Shown here: positions 32,802 through 43,689 of the stretch, piece by piece
Position numbering within the stretch: position 1 is the first letter of the stretch
Layout of the letters: every line of letters begins with the position of its first letter
Assembly (NCBI GenBank): GCA_025093985.1
Contig: JACAAK010000006.1
Coordinates: forward strand, 2,046,001 to 2,110,000
Direction of reading: 5' to 3'
Source: Calvatia gigantea
Taxonomy: Eukaryota; Basidiomycota; Agaricomycetes; Agaricales; Lycoperdaceae
DNA: 64,000 nucleotides
The notes under the pieces: model-generated
The model's input: the letters and a program-made list of their open reading frames with translations, nothing else
Told to the model about the DNA's origin: nothing
Databases searched by the model: none
Made by a program: the position numbers and the translations under genes

Positions 32802-34194
32802 TTAAAAAGGGTATGGAATACCGTAAAATTTGCTCCTACAGCCATTTCCCATTAACATATTCCTCTTCTCAGGTGTACTCCCACAAATAAATACACGTTG
32901 CTCGGGATGGTCCAACTGGAGTGACTTTATCTCAACCATGAATATTCGTAGAGCATCAGGAGAATCCGGAGACTGATGATTTTTCGACCGCCCAGTGAAA
33001 ATATCTAGCATTGTGCATCAAGTATATTGCCTTCTTACCAATCTGTCCGACAAATCCAGTACAGGAAAGATACGAATAGGCCTTGTTTCTTTGATGACCG
33101 AGGCGGTCTACCCTAAGACCCCACTATACCCCCCCCCCGCATAGCCCCCTGTTTCCTAGTGCTTCTGGAAACCTCTGCCGGTCTGGTAGTTAGCAATCAA
33201 AAAACCATTGTGCAAACGCTAAAGACAGGACATTCATTCTCGAATAACCATCCAGTAAAACTATCTACCTTGTAATCCAGCCAACACAGTCCAGCAGTAT
33301 TAATGCGACTCAGAGCATCCAGGGATTAAGATCTGTCTTCCTCAGATTCAAACGGCCCCCTCCCAGGTGCGGATCGGAGACTCCCAGTCACAACACGATA
33401 CAGGCTGACCTCGACATCCCGTCTGAGTTGGCGGTCCGTAATTTTTGAGAGTTGGGGTTTATATCGAGCCCACTTGGTGTCCCGGGGTTTTTCCATGTAT
33501 AGCCTATTAAAGCATCGAGTGACCTTATCAACAGATCCACCACGATCAACAAAAAAGTCCTTGGATCTAATTAAGTCCGTGAGGTAATCAGCGAAAGAGG
33601 TATGAAGAAACGAGGCTTGAAAAAACCGCGCATAGTCCGAGTCTAGAATTTTGAGGACAAAACAGAGTTTGTGGAGGGAACTGTACACAACGCTTAAATT
33701 AAGGTCAAGGATTATGGATGTCTCCATGAGGCTGGGAGAGCCCGTACGGAAGCTCATAGCACACTGCGCCCGACGAGTTGATGTGACACTCTTCATATCA
33801 AATATCATACCCAAAAAGTGTAGTCCTCAATGTGACACACTTTAGACTTTTTGAAATCAATATGGTTTCGATATGACCTGTGTCACATTGACTCGTTGGC
33901 GCAGTGTATACAGATAATAGATCCAAGAATTCGCTTCGCAGTATGCCATGACGTTCGTGGGATAGACAACAGAATCCGGCTATTCAATGCATCGAGGAGT
34001 GAAAAGGGATGGTCGTCAGTCACTGTAACGTCTAAGTGGTCGATAACGGATAAGATCATGTCTAGTCGTGATACAGGATCGGCATGATCGGGGTCTTCCA
34101 TGAAACGATTAGTCGGGTTGGGCGAGATATCCTTGGAGAGGTGGCGTGCAATCTTGCAGTTCTTGAATGGCGCGTTGGTCTTTGCATAGTTGTG
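32802..34194 (-). pseudogene. NLR copy with NACHT deleted and a MITE inserted
   Basis: Exon 1 is recognisable at 34194-34110 (MQRPTRHSRTARL-type reading). It is joined directly at about 34106 to the post-NACHT region FMEDPDHADPVSRLDMILSV, so the whole P-loop/Walker B part is missing. The coding line is interrupted by a 145-bp MITE (33762-33906). It then continues as SLMETSIILDLNLSVVYSSL to GRGPFESEEDRS. The C-terminal exon is preserved (SPDSPDALRIFMVEI, FICGSTPEKRN) and ends YGIPYPF at 32802, a slightly changed version of YYCIPYPY. It is non-functional. Confidence 0.8.
33762..33906. mobile_element. MITE family copy 3, inside an NLR pseudogene
   Basis: 145-bp hairpin with ends CACTGCGCCCGACGAGTTGA and, reversed, CACTGCGCCAACGAGTCAAT. 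The interior is almost identical to copy 2 (28057). Its position within the NLR coding sequence, between TGTATA and TGCTATGAG on the minus strand, shows it inserted. No clear target duplication is visible. Confidence 0.85.
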
Positions 34195-34496
34195 TGGTGG
34201 AAAGGGATGGATGTGGCACTAACGGATGGAGAAGGCGGTAGGAGAAGGGAATGAAGGGGGAGAAGCTGTTGACTGTGGGTCCCATGCGCTCGGTCAGTGC
34301 CATCCCCCTAATGTAACTGTTTGAGGGACAGGGGTTTTGCCGGCCTTCACCATGAGGCGAAACAGAGTGACAGTTTAGTGTTCTGCCACGTTATCATCAC
34401 TTTCAATTAAGCGGAACTGAAAATGGCGTTGTGGGTGGTGCCGGTGAGTACTTGAGTACTTGAGTAAAGAACCATAGGACTTGCACAGGTCCTCTT

Positions 34497-34651
34497 CACT
34501 GTGCTGACGAGTCAATGTGACACGTCACACCGGTCATATTGATGTCGTGTTGAATTGGAAAAGCATACTTTTCAATACCACAGATTTTCCACTTTTTGAA
34601 GTCAATGTAATGTTGATATGATCTGTGTCACATCAACTCGTTGGTGCGGTG
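34497..34651. mobile_element. MITE family copy 4
   Basis: 155-bp diverged copy with ends CACTGTGCTGACGAGTCAAT and, reversed, CACCGCACCAACGAGTTGAT. The interior resembles the other copies less closely. It lies about 300 bp upstream of the NLR pseudogene that carries copy 3. Confidence 0.75.
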
Positions 34652-34699
34652 TATGGGTTTTTAATCTGACATTTTAATTGATGTGGTTAGGTTGCATTG

Positions 34700-34850
34700 A
34701 TGGCATATGCTGCGCCAAGTACGTCGTGTGCAACGAGGGCCCTGGGGGACGTGCCAGGAAGTTTGACCCGAAGGGATTTTGTGAGATTGTTTTGTTACCA
34801 TTGGCACTTGAGGATTGAGTATAATACGTTTTGCCTGGTGTTTAGTTCCG
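34700..34850 (+). pseudogene. C-terminal relic of the small secreted protein
   Basis: The segment reading RKFDPKGFCEIVLLPLALED before a stop aligns with the C-terminus of the secreted protein (FDPKRCYEVVLLIIGVWV). The downstream bases (TTGCCTGGTGTTTAGTT) match those after the full gene. Only the last exon's end survives. Confidence 0.55.
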
Positions 34851-35217
34851 GGGGTTGGTTGAATAGGCAGGTATTATTTGACTTTTGTGCGGTGGAATGG
34901 AACGACCATGGCGGTAAGAGAGAACATCGTTCAACGCTTCAACTCAGATCCCAAACTCCCTCATATTCGCTAAACCCAGACGAGCCGCCAATTAATTATC
35001 TGACACTTCGGAAACACACGACACATGACTGCAATACATTGATCAGAATACACCCAACAACAACTGCACCATCTTTGAGTAGAAAAAAAACAGGGGAGTC
35101 AATAAGCAGTGTGTGCCCGGGGAAGGCTAAGGCATACTCCAGTTATTCAAAACAACAGTCTCATGCTTCGGATTAATGCCTTAGCCATAGTACGAAGTCG
35201 GAATGGTGTATACTTAC

Positions 35218-35299
35218 CAGTGGCTTCCGGACCAAGCGCCAACGGCCGCAATATTGGCGACCAGGAGTCGTAGTCATTTTCGGTGAGGGTGAGGGCCAT
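35218..35299 (-). CDS. Possible first exon of an unknown gene
   Basis: MALTLTENDYDSWSPILRPL starts at 35299 and runs into a good donor (GTAAGTATAC) at 35217. No continuing exon is recognisable to the left. It may be an exon of an unrecognised gene or chance. The overlapping plus ORF 35442-35804 (120 codons) is equally unassigned. Confidence 0.2.
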
Positions 35300-35909
35300 C
35301 GCTTTTCTTGTTTTGGATGCTATGTTGGGGATAAGAGAAGACGAGGGTGCTCGGGAAGATGAAAGAGAGCTTATGTCTCGCCGCCTTGCCTTCCTCTGAC
35401 CTTTATACCTCCTTAGCAATGTTCCGAGGCCCATTTTAAACGTGAATGCTTCAAACAGCAAACCAGTAAGTCACCCAGACCCGAGACACGCCGCTCTTCC
35501 CAGGGTTCGCAAAACCTTAGCTTTTCTTTCAGGCTTAGAGCTTGTCGAAGTGCCAGTCAGGAAATCCGAAAACCATGGCCAAGCCCCTCACGAATCCAAA
35601 ATGAAAACGATACCAGTTTTGAGTGATCTGCGCTTGCGAAAACAGCAGTGCGCCAATCGGCAGGAACCTAAGGTACAAATTCGAAGCCTCCATCAGTCCG
35701 CGCTGTTTACAGCCCATGATCATAACCCCGCGATCATCTTCTGCAGACTCAGATATGGGGGTGTGAAATTGGAGGTTGATCTATTGAGTCAGCGAAACTG
35801 TTAAGCGTGTACGGTATAAGGTCTTCAGACAGAAATAACGACACTCTTATCACTCTCGGGAAATTCCTTCAGAAGCCGGTGACATAATAAAGAAGGCAAG
35901 CTCCTCCAA

Positions 35910-37162
35910 TTATACTTTACTAGCCAGAATGAGTGCCAAAGGCCACTCAACAACCAACGCATCGTCCACCCCAATCTTGGCCTCCCTAACACTACTATCA
36001 TCCGCAGTAACAGCTGCACTTCTCAAGTCTTTCCAAAACCGAACAGCAATGTCCCCACCACTAACATCTATGTCCTCGTCCGGATTAAATTTTAGGTCGC
36101 CTTGAAAGCGCCCATCGTGTCCTCGGACTTTATCTTCAGGATAAACTTCGTGATACTTGTGCAATGAACTCCAAGTCCTAAAATAGCCTAATAGATCGCG
36201 CCAGCGCATTTCCTTGCGCATGATTACGGGGAGGGTTTGTGAGGCCGGAAGGGTTTTTGTGTGATAGTCACCTAAAAAATCATAAAGTGAAACGAATTTA
36301 CGAGTTCAATGTGAGGTAAAAGTCAAAGAGGGGACTTGAAACTGACCAGCGAAATAAACGCGTTTCTCATTCCCAAGTCTAATGGAGTCCTTAACCCGAT
36401 CAGGAGACGGAACATCCAAGAGATGATTCTCAAGTAGGGTCCTCCCGGGCCTCTCAAAGTAGGGGCCTAGACTCATAAGCGGGTTTGTGCCCTGCGCATA
36501 TGCCGTTATGAGCGGTGTGAGGTTTGGATACTCTGGTAGCCGAAACTCTGAGTATATCTAAGTAGATGTAGGGGTATACGAAGTGAATCGGAAACGTTAA
36601 TGAGGAATAGTATATGGGCGGAACGTACCCAAAATGCCGCAGTACCCCCCACCCTCAACACCCTCTCCATCTCAGGCCATACTTTGCTCCAATTAAACCA
36701 GTGACACGATTGTGCTGTGCAATAGTAAGTAATATGAAAAATTTAAGCTAGGGGGAAGGAGAATGACGAACTAACCAGCAGTCACCAAATCAATGGTCTC
36801 GTCCTCGATCCTCGCTGCGCCTAAATCCTCTGCATTGCCCCGCCTAAACTGGAACTTGGCGTTGCTGCGGTTGGCCAATGCCGCTTGGATCATGTTCTCT
36901 GACGGATCAAGGCCTATGACTTCACGGAACGGCTGGAGATGTGTAGTTGCCTGTCCTAGATTGTGTTGAGACGGGGAGTGTGCACAACGGAGGAGTTAGA
37001 TTATGTACCAGTGCCGCAGCCTAAGTCAATTGCACGACCCCATCCTGCGTTTGGTTTTTGTCGGTGGTAGTTGAATATATACTCAAAGATTTGTTTTGGA
37101 TATGTCGGCCGAGAAGCAGAGTACACCGAAGCGTTGAAGGTTGATTTCGCAAAGGTGGCCAT
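35910..37162 (-). CDS. SAM-dependent methyltransferase (fungal trans-aconitate/TMT1-like)
   Basis: The start MATFAKSTFNASVYSASRPT (37162) is followed by the SAM motif I RAIDLGCGTG at about 37033. A spliced exon gives EVIGLDPSENMIQAALA and FRRGNAEDLGAARIEDETID. Later exons include SCHWFNWSKVWPEMERVLRV, FRLPEYPNLTPLITAYAQG and EMRWRDLLGYFRTWSSLHKY. The last exon (36221-35910) ends in LILASKV. FNASVYSASRPTYP, HWF and the FRTWSS block are typical of fungal small-molecule methyltransferases related to yeast TMT1. Five exons with short introns all join in frame. An upstream in-frame ATG at 37234 is possible but less likely because the FNASxYxxxRP motif normally lies near the N-terminus. Confidence 0.8.
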
Positions 37163-37458
37163 GGGAGTGTTCGGAAGATAGTCATGAAAACATATCAACT
37201 GATGTCGCTGACTCGGTGCCCAAAGAAGATGCAATCAGGGGCGGAATGTATTATAAGCAACAAGTTTCAACAAGCAACGCTCAGGGTTCAGAAATATTAT
37301 TTTGACCAATCTACAGGTTGACTTCCTCTACACCGTTGGGATTAGATAGAAGATGAGGAATTGAACTGAAGCTATCGAACGACATTGTGTATGTATGTAG
37401 CTTCCCTTCAGTAACATATGACGGTCCCAGTCTGACGAATGCACATTTGGCAACGACT

Positions 37459-38641
37459 CTAATCGGCAGCGAGCTCGATTTTGATGTTTGCGATAGCAGC
37501 GGCTGGGTTGAGGCCCTTGGGGCATGTACGTGCGCCTTTGTGAATATTGAGTCAGAGACGAATCACATTGTCCATCCGTCGGATATGAAAACGCGACTCA
37601 CAATTGAAAATGGTGTGGCATCGGTACAAACTCAGCTCATTCTGCAGACGCTCCTTGCGCTCAGCACCATGAGTGTCCTACAGGGGCAAGGGTTGTGAAT
37701 GAGCGAGAGAAAGCAGAAGGTAAAGCAAAGACGTGGCGTAACGGATACTCACTCGGGAGTCGGCCATCCACCTGTATGCTTGCATGAGGGTAGCAGGCCC
37801 GAGGTACTCGTCCTGATTCCACCAGTATGACGGGCAAGAAGTGGAGCAGCAGGCGCAGAGAATGCATTCGTAGAGACCGTCAAGCTTCTTGCGGTCTTCG
37901 ATGGATTGGAGGTGCTCGCCTATGAGGGTATGAGTATATTAAACTCCTTCTTTCGCGAGGATACACGTACCTTGTGCAGGCGGGTTATCATTCTGCAGCC
38001 AAGGCTGGATAGACTTGTACTGCTTGTAGAACAGAGTCAAGTCTGGCACAAGATCCTTCACAATGTACACTGTATCACATATGTCAGCACGTTGGCAATA
38101 AGGATTAACGCTGTATATCTCACTGTGAGGAAGGGGATAAATCTTGGTATCACTGGAGGCATTCCTATCGATTCTGCACAAGCAGGCGAGGGTGTTCTGA
38201 CCATCAATGTTCATGGCACACGAGCCGCAGATACCTTCACGGCATGAACGACGGAAGGTAAGTGTTGGGTCCATTTCATTCTTGATCTTAATAAGCGCGT
38301 CCAAAATCTAAGTGAAACGAAAGGAGTTAGGCAATGAACTGGGATGGGCGGGAGGTTGAGTGACCCGAAACTCACCATAGGGCCGCATTGGTTCAAGTCG
38401 ACCTTGTATGACTGCAACTTAGGCTTCTCTGTGGGTGTATCTGGATTCTGTAGTGTCTCTCAGTCTCCGGAACTCGGAAATACACCAAAGAAGGGATAAC
38501 ACGGACCCAGCGGTAGATCTTGAACTCCTTCTCCAGGACTGGCTTTTGAAGGGGTGTTGCTTGGGAAACGCGCGCAGTGTTAGCGAAGGAACGAACTAGT
38601 TTGGCGTGGGTAAAAGCCGAACGTGTGCTGGCGGCGAGCAT
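37459..38641 (-). CDS. sdhB: Succinate dehydrogenase iron-sulfur subunit
   Basis: The start [20 protein letters not shown] (38641) is a mitochondrial targeting sequence. Exons join as [42 protein letters not shown], the [2Fe-2S] site [35 protein letters not shown], the [4Fe-4S] site [34 protein letters not shown], and [17 protein letters not shown] for the third cluster. The end is IKIELAAD before TAG at 37459. All cluster cysteines are present. The protein passes electrons from SdhA to ubiquinone in complex II of the inner mitochondrial membrane. This single-copy housekeeping gene is intact and anchors the window as nuclear fungal DNA. Its 5' side is bounded by a 600-bp non-coding region. 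Confidence 0.97.
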
Positions 38642-39250
38642 GTTGTAGAATGAGGAGGACAGTGGAGGAGGGTAAGAAAGTGCAGTGGACCGGGCTGCCC
38701 GTCGTCGCGTGATATCGGAAGTCCGCCAGATCGTAGGCCCTGTCACGCTCCGGACCAATCATATTCCGCCTATTTCTCTTCCCTTACTCCAGACTCTGTT
38801 CGGTGGCTTGCTCTTCCTCATCCTGCCATTGGACGTTGTAGCACACCAAAATGTCGATTATACATGATATACGTGCAATATTTCACCTAATTTTGAGGAT
38901 GGTACAACAGGGGATACTTTCACCGTCACCGTTCTAGCACCGCACATACACCTCGCTACGCCCAAAACCCTCCAGAGGTGGAGCAGACCTGTAGCACCTC
39001 TGGATGCCGGAAGCAGAAAAAAATAATAAATGTCGGTAATTCCAAGCTATAGCCAGCTGACCGCCAAGCCGCGAATTCTGGTCTACCTCTGGAGCCCCTC
39101 TATTTCAGTCCACTCGCTCCCCCTCCGGCTTCAGTAGGCGGGCAGCCGCCACATATATTTTCACGTTACATGTGTGCGTATACCGGCTTGTTCTCCAGAT
39201 ACCAGGCCACACATCCATCGTTGATTTCCCTCTCTTTACCAGTATCCGGC
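38642..39250. other. Intergenic, sdhB promoter side
   Basis: No conserved ORF. It is CT-rich near 38760-38820. It should contain the sdhB promoter (reading leftward). No specific element is recognised. Confidence 0.4.
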
Positions 39251-39757
39251 TCACGAATCATATCGGTATGGGCGTCCCTGAGGATGGGGCGTGAGATGGG
39301 CAGTGAACATCATAGTCAGACATAAACTTACCTCTGATGCTGCCACCAGTCGTTCGTCTCTTCGATAATCGCTTTCCGACGTCATCCTCTCATCAACTGC
39401 AAATCCCGTCCTAATATGCCACCACCCTATCTGCATGGTTTCAACAGCTCTGCTAACCCAACTCCCGCATCCCGCCCAATGCTCCAGTTGTTCGTCATCA
39501 ACTACGCTGGTGCCACGTGTATGTGGATAACCTGGTCTGGTATTATAGCTTGTAGAAGGCATTTCAAAAAGGGCTTGTTCACGGAGGCGGTTGTAAGTCA
39601 GAGTGTGGGGTGTTGCAACATATATCGGCTGAGGCTCTTTGACAACCAAAACCCCGTTTCGTTGACGTATATTTATGGGAGAGTGGATCCCCAGAGATGA
39701 AGATGACAGGAAGAGGAGTAACGGTATGTCGCAGAATATCCACTTGGCGCGTGGCAA
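39251..39757 (-). CDS. Hypothetical protein, doubtful
   Basis: A 168-codon uninterrupted minus ORF beginning MPRAKWIFCDIPLLLFLSSS, with a possible signal anchor at its N-terminus. No domain is recognised. The plus strand carries a 94-codon ORF over the same DNA (39416-39700), so either or neither may be real. Confidence 0.25.
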   Translation of the reverse strand: MPRAKWIFCDIPLLLFLSSSSLGIHSPINIRQRNGVLVVKEPQPIYVATPHTLTYNRLREQALFEMPSTSYNTRPGYPHTRGTSVVDDEQLEHWAGCGSWVSRAVETMQIGWWHIRTGFAVDERMTSESDYRRDERLVAASEVSLCLTMMFTAHLTPHPQGRPYRYDS

Positions 39758-41236
39758 ATGCCGCTCCTATGCCCCAACACCCAACTGCATTTATCTTGCT
39801 CGGGTCGCTTCACATCAGGAAACGTCAGTGGCGCACGTTTTGAAGCCCCAGGTCGAAAGAAACGCACGTCAAGTCAACCGGGGAAGGAAGAGAATCACGC
39901 TTCGAAACTCCCACCGCATAAACGAAGCAGAAGTCCGGGTTTGGGGGCATTTTGGACGCGTTGGGTACTCAGCCTGATGGATGCCGGCCAATAGAGATAA
40001 CCAAGGGTGTCATTTTCCTTTCGAGTGATCGCTTTCAAGGCGCTTGAACGACCACATGTCCGGTCGTTCCGGGGCTTGGCAATGTCAAACGCAAATAAGT
40101 AAGCCTCCTCCTTCCACCCACCTGGAGCGTCCCGATATCAATCCATCTGTTTTGCTCTCACGAAATGAATGAGGGCTACATTAGCGGATGATGCTGTAGT
40201 ACTTCTCCGAGCCTTCCCCACGAAACGTCAAATAGGATGCTCACTTCGGCGCCCGCTCGCAGTTGACTCGATAGTTCCATGAGAAACCCGGATACTTTCT
40301 GCCTTTCACTCTCTATCAAGTCCAATACAACATTTGTACAATATTTGGGCCCCGCGATGCTCATAAATCTAACATGCGACAAGACCGATAGCCCGGCGCA
40401 TGAATAATTTGGGACAAGCTTCAATTCTACGTTATTTCCTTATTCACTTGAAGGCTTGCGGTGATTTCCTTTGCACATGAGTTCTTGAGGGCCATTTCTA
40501 TCAGAATCCTGCCAACCACCCGGGATAATGATCAATTTCGAAGAGGTGGCGTCACGACGACTTGTGGATCACCGCGGAATCAAGTGGGAAAATGTGTGCA
40601 TCGGGTCTGCAAGATGTCCCTAATTCAAATTAAAACTTGGGTCGGGAAAACAGTCAGTTCTGAATTAATACGCCGAAACTCGATGCCTGGCGCTGGTACT
40701 GAGCTACTGTTGCGAGCCGAAGCCTAATAGTCTACATAACCAGCTTTTGGTCCGGGCTGTTGAGGCTAGATAGTAATATGCTTCAAACACCCGGATGTAG
40801 GAGGTGAAAAACGGATTGACCTCAGGTTGACCTCAGAGAGAGTTGTCCGTAATTAACCTAGCACCTTGTATGTCACCAATCGCACTCACTATAACTTCGA
40901 AACACTGACCACTTCCCAAAAACTTTTTGATACCAGGGACCAGTGCTTTCTTCTGATGGTATTTTCCTCATCCCCCCCATAATCGGCGCTGCTCGAATCA
41001 AAGTGATGAGCTGCCAGTGGTGGCAAAACCCGATCCATCATTTCCAACAGCATAGCAAAGACCCAACCGTCGCCGTGGACAGCCTCGTAGTCAAGAATTA
41101 AGCAAATCATAGACACCTCCTGATCGGGAGGGTTACTTACAGCTTCTTCCTTTTGCTCCTCCCCCGCACCACCTCCACCCACAGCGTCCCTTATTGTCTT
41201 ATCCTCCCTCCCCGATCACACCAAAGTAGCGAGACT
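39758..41236. other. Intergenic, with NLR upstream block at its right end
   Basis: 39758-40880 shows only short unassigned ORFs. 40900-41236 is the 5' flank of the NLR at 41237. Part of it (AATCAAAGT...GTGGCAAAACCC...AACCGTCGC, about 41000-41080) also occurs upstream of the NLR at 46402 (about 46165-46225). The duplication therefore included the promoter region. Confidence 0.5.
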
Positions 41237-43623
41237 ATGCAAAGATCAACACGTCGTTCAAGAACGGCAAGGTTGCAAGTCTCGTCTTCAAGAACAACTA
41301 ACTCTCGCCGAGGCCAACCGATCATGTCGGACACGGTAGACTTCTCTTCCAATGGTGCATGCTTTTAACACTTCCTTATTCTTGCTTGGAACTCAGAGCA
41401 GCTCAGCAACCAGTACCAGCACTGGCCCCTTCTCTAACTCTCACGATTTCATTGTCAATAACCCCATGATTTACAATGTCCAAGGAGAGCATGATGAAGT
41501 TGTTCTAGGTGAGGCGCGCAACCTGATTTCCTGTCAGCTGACAATGTCTAAATTCCTGCAGGTATGGAGAAACTTTTTAAGCGTACCATCAAGGGTGCAG
41601 AACATGACTCTTCCGCTCGCTATCCTCCACCTCAGTGTCATCCCAAAACACGCGCCCGACTTCGCAGAAAGATCAATACGTGGTTCCACAACAAGAAACG
41701 AGAGAAGGCGCTTCTGTGGCTGAATGGTCCCGCTGGCATTGGCAAATCAGCCATAATTCAGACCTTTGCTGAATCTCTTGCCGAGGTTGGGTGCCTCGGA
41801 GCAGCGCTGTTCTTTTCGAGGCCTAATAATCAGAAAGACCTTCAGCGCGCCTTCATTACTGTCGCCTTCCAACTGGCTAACAGGATATCCACCTACAGAA
41901 CCTACATCACTGAGCAGATCGCTCTCGATCCCAGCCTGTTATACAAGGGGATGACAGAACAGTTCCGAATTTTCGTTGTTGAGCCATTTGGGAATCAGGG
42001 GATTGGAAGCGAAGAGGGTCCTTGGGGCGTCTTGTTGGACGGGTTGGATGAATGTGAGGGAGTGCATGAGCAATGCCAAATCGTGCGGCTTGTTAGCGAA
42101 TTCATTCTCAACTTTCCCCATTCACCCCTCGTGTGGGCCATCGCCAGTCGACCAGAACCCCATATTGCAGCCACTTTCGATGACGGACTCGTTTCTCCGA
42201 GCCATTGGTCGGAACACATACCAATTAACACCACTGAAGCCTGTCAGGACGTCGAGCGTTACCTAAATGCTAGTTTTGAGGCTATGCGGAAACAGTATTC
42301 ATACATTCCCTCCAGCTGGCCAAGCGAAACCCAGTTTTTGAAGCTCACCAATGGTGCATTGGGCCTTTTTATCTTCGCAAGAACAGCAGTTCGTTTCACG
42401 GAAGACCCCGATCACGCTGATCCCGTATCTCGACTCAACCTAATATTATCCGTCATTGATCATTTGGATGTCGAAGTGGCCGACGACCACCCTTTCGCAC
42501 TCCTTGATGCGTTGTATACTCAGATCCTCACATCCACCCTGCCAACTGTATGGCGTACTACAAGACGAATTCTTGGATTTGTTCTTTGTACGCGACCTAG
42601 CTCTGCTGACGACGGGCCTTCGTACCCTCTCAAATCTGGCAATCTTATGGCAGCATCTATCATCCTCGGCCTTTAACAAAGTGTTGTGTACAGTTCTCTC
42701 CACAAATTCCACTCCGTACTCGAAATTCCAGACTCAAAAGATGCTCATACGCTCCAAGTGTCATCTCTCCATGCTTCCTTTGGGGATTACCTCATGGATC
42801 AGACCAGATCCAAGAAGTTCTTTATTGATCGTGGTGAATCCGTTGATGAGCTCACTCGCTGCCTTTGAAAACTGCACCTTGATAAACCTTGGGATAACGG
42901 GTGGGCCGGATACCCTTCCCAGATACCGACAACAGCAGGATGCCCGCTTTTCTCCTGGGATCTCAAGCAATGCGCTGAAGCCAACCTCCCCTATGCCCTA
43001 ACTGGGGAGCTCAAGACCAACCGGGGGGAGGGGCCTTTCGTGTCTCAGCAAGATAGATCTGAATGCCTGGAATAAGTCAAATCAATACTGCCGAAACCTA
43101 TTGGCTTGACCGCTCTGAAGAAAAATTCACTCATTTTTTGTTCGATCTTTGGGATGTATGTCCCTGTCCCTCGTGTCTTCGTGTTGAACTTTTGATCGTT
43201 GACTGTCAACCAATAGAGGTTCCCCGAAGAATTAGAAAGCCGAGGACTGTGCAAACGAATCTCGTTGCAAGACCTTGAGGTGGACCACCTGGATTGTGGA
43301 AGCAACAGGCCCATCTGCGTCTCCCACGATTCCGAGAGAGGGAGGATTAGATCGGTAAGAAAACAACATGTTTTGTGTGCAATGCCAGATCGTCTCACTA
43401 AATTGTCGGTATCTCCTAGTCTTCAAATTCCACCCTTGATCTGCGACTTTTCATAGCTAAGCTGCAATCACTTCAGCAATTTCGCCCTTACGAGTCTGTT
43501 CTAGTTTGTGGGAGCAACCCCGAGAAGAGGAATGCATTCATGCGCATTGAGGTTAAATATAACTGTGGTAACATGGGGATAATATCCGAGAAGCGATGCT
43601 ACTGTATCCCGTACCCCTACTAA
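41237..43623 (+). pseudogene. NLR (NACHT) copy with three nonsense mutations
   Basis: Exon 1 starts MQRSTRRSRTARLQVSSSRT (41237). Exon 2 carries FIVNNPMIYNVQGEHD. Exon 3 (from about 41562) reads uninterrupted for 370 codons with Walker A GPAGIGKS, Walker B LLDGLDE and ASRPEPH. It then meets TAA at 42674-42676 (Glu in other copies), TGA at 42866-42868 and a stop near 43074. The C-terminal exons remain recognisable: LVCGSNPEKRNAF and YCIPYPY with TAA at 43621-43623. The long open N-terminal part means a truncated product of about 450 residues with the whole NACHT core could still be made. FHA/RING copy 3 faces its 3' end. Confidence 0.85.
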
Positions 43624-43689
43624 TTATTTTTCGTACATGGACCTATCTTCAGTTCGTTTATTTAGTGTACGTAGGGAAATATTTGAATT

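Noticed and set aside
33762..33906. Hairpin as terminator, ncRNA or CRISPR-like repeat
   Set aside because: The four dispersed copies with matching terminal repeats, one inside an NLR coding sequence, fit a MITE. There are no regular spacers.
39416..39700. Plus ORF with a hydrophobic stretch resembling a permease end
   Set aside because: I could not match it to any transporter motif. It overlaps a longer minus ORF and lacks neighbouring exons.
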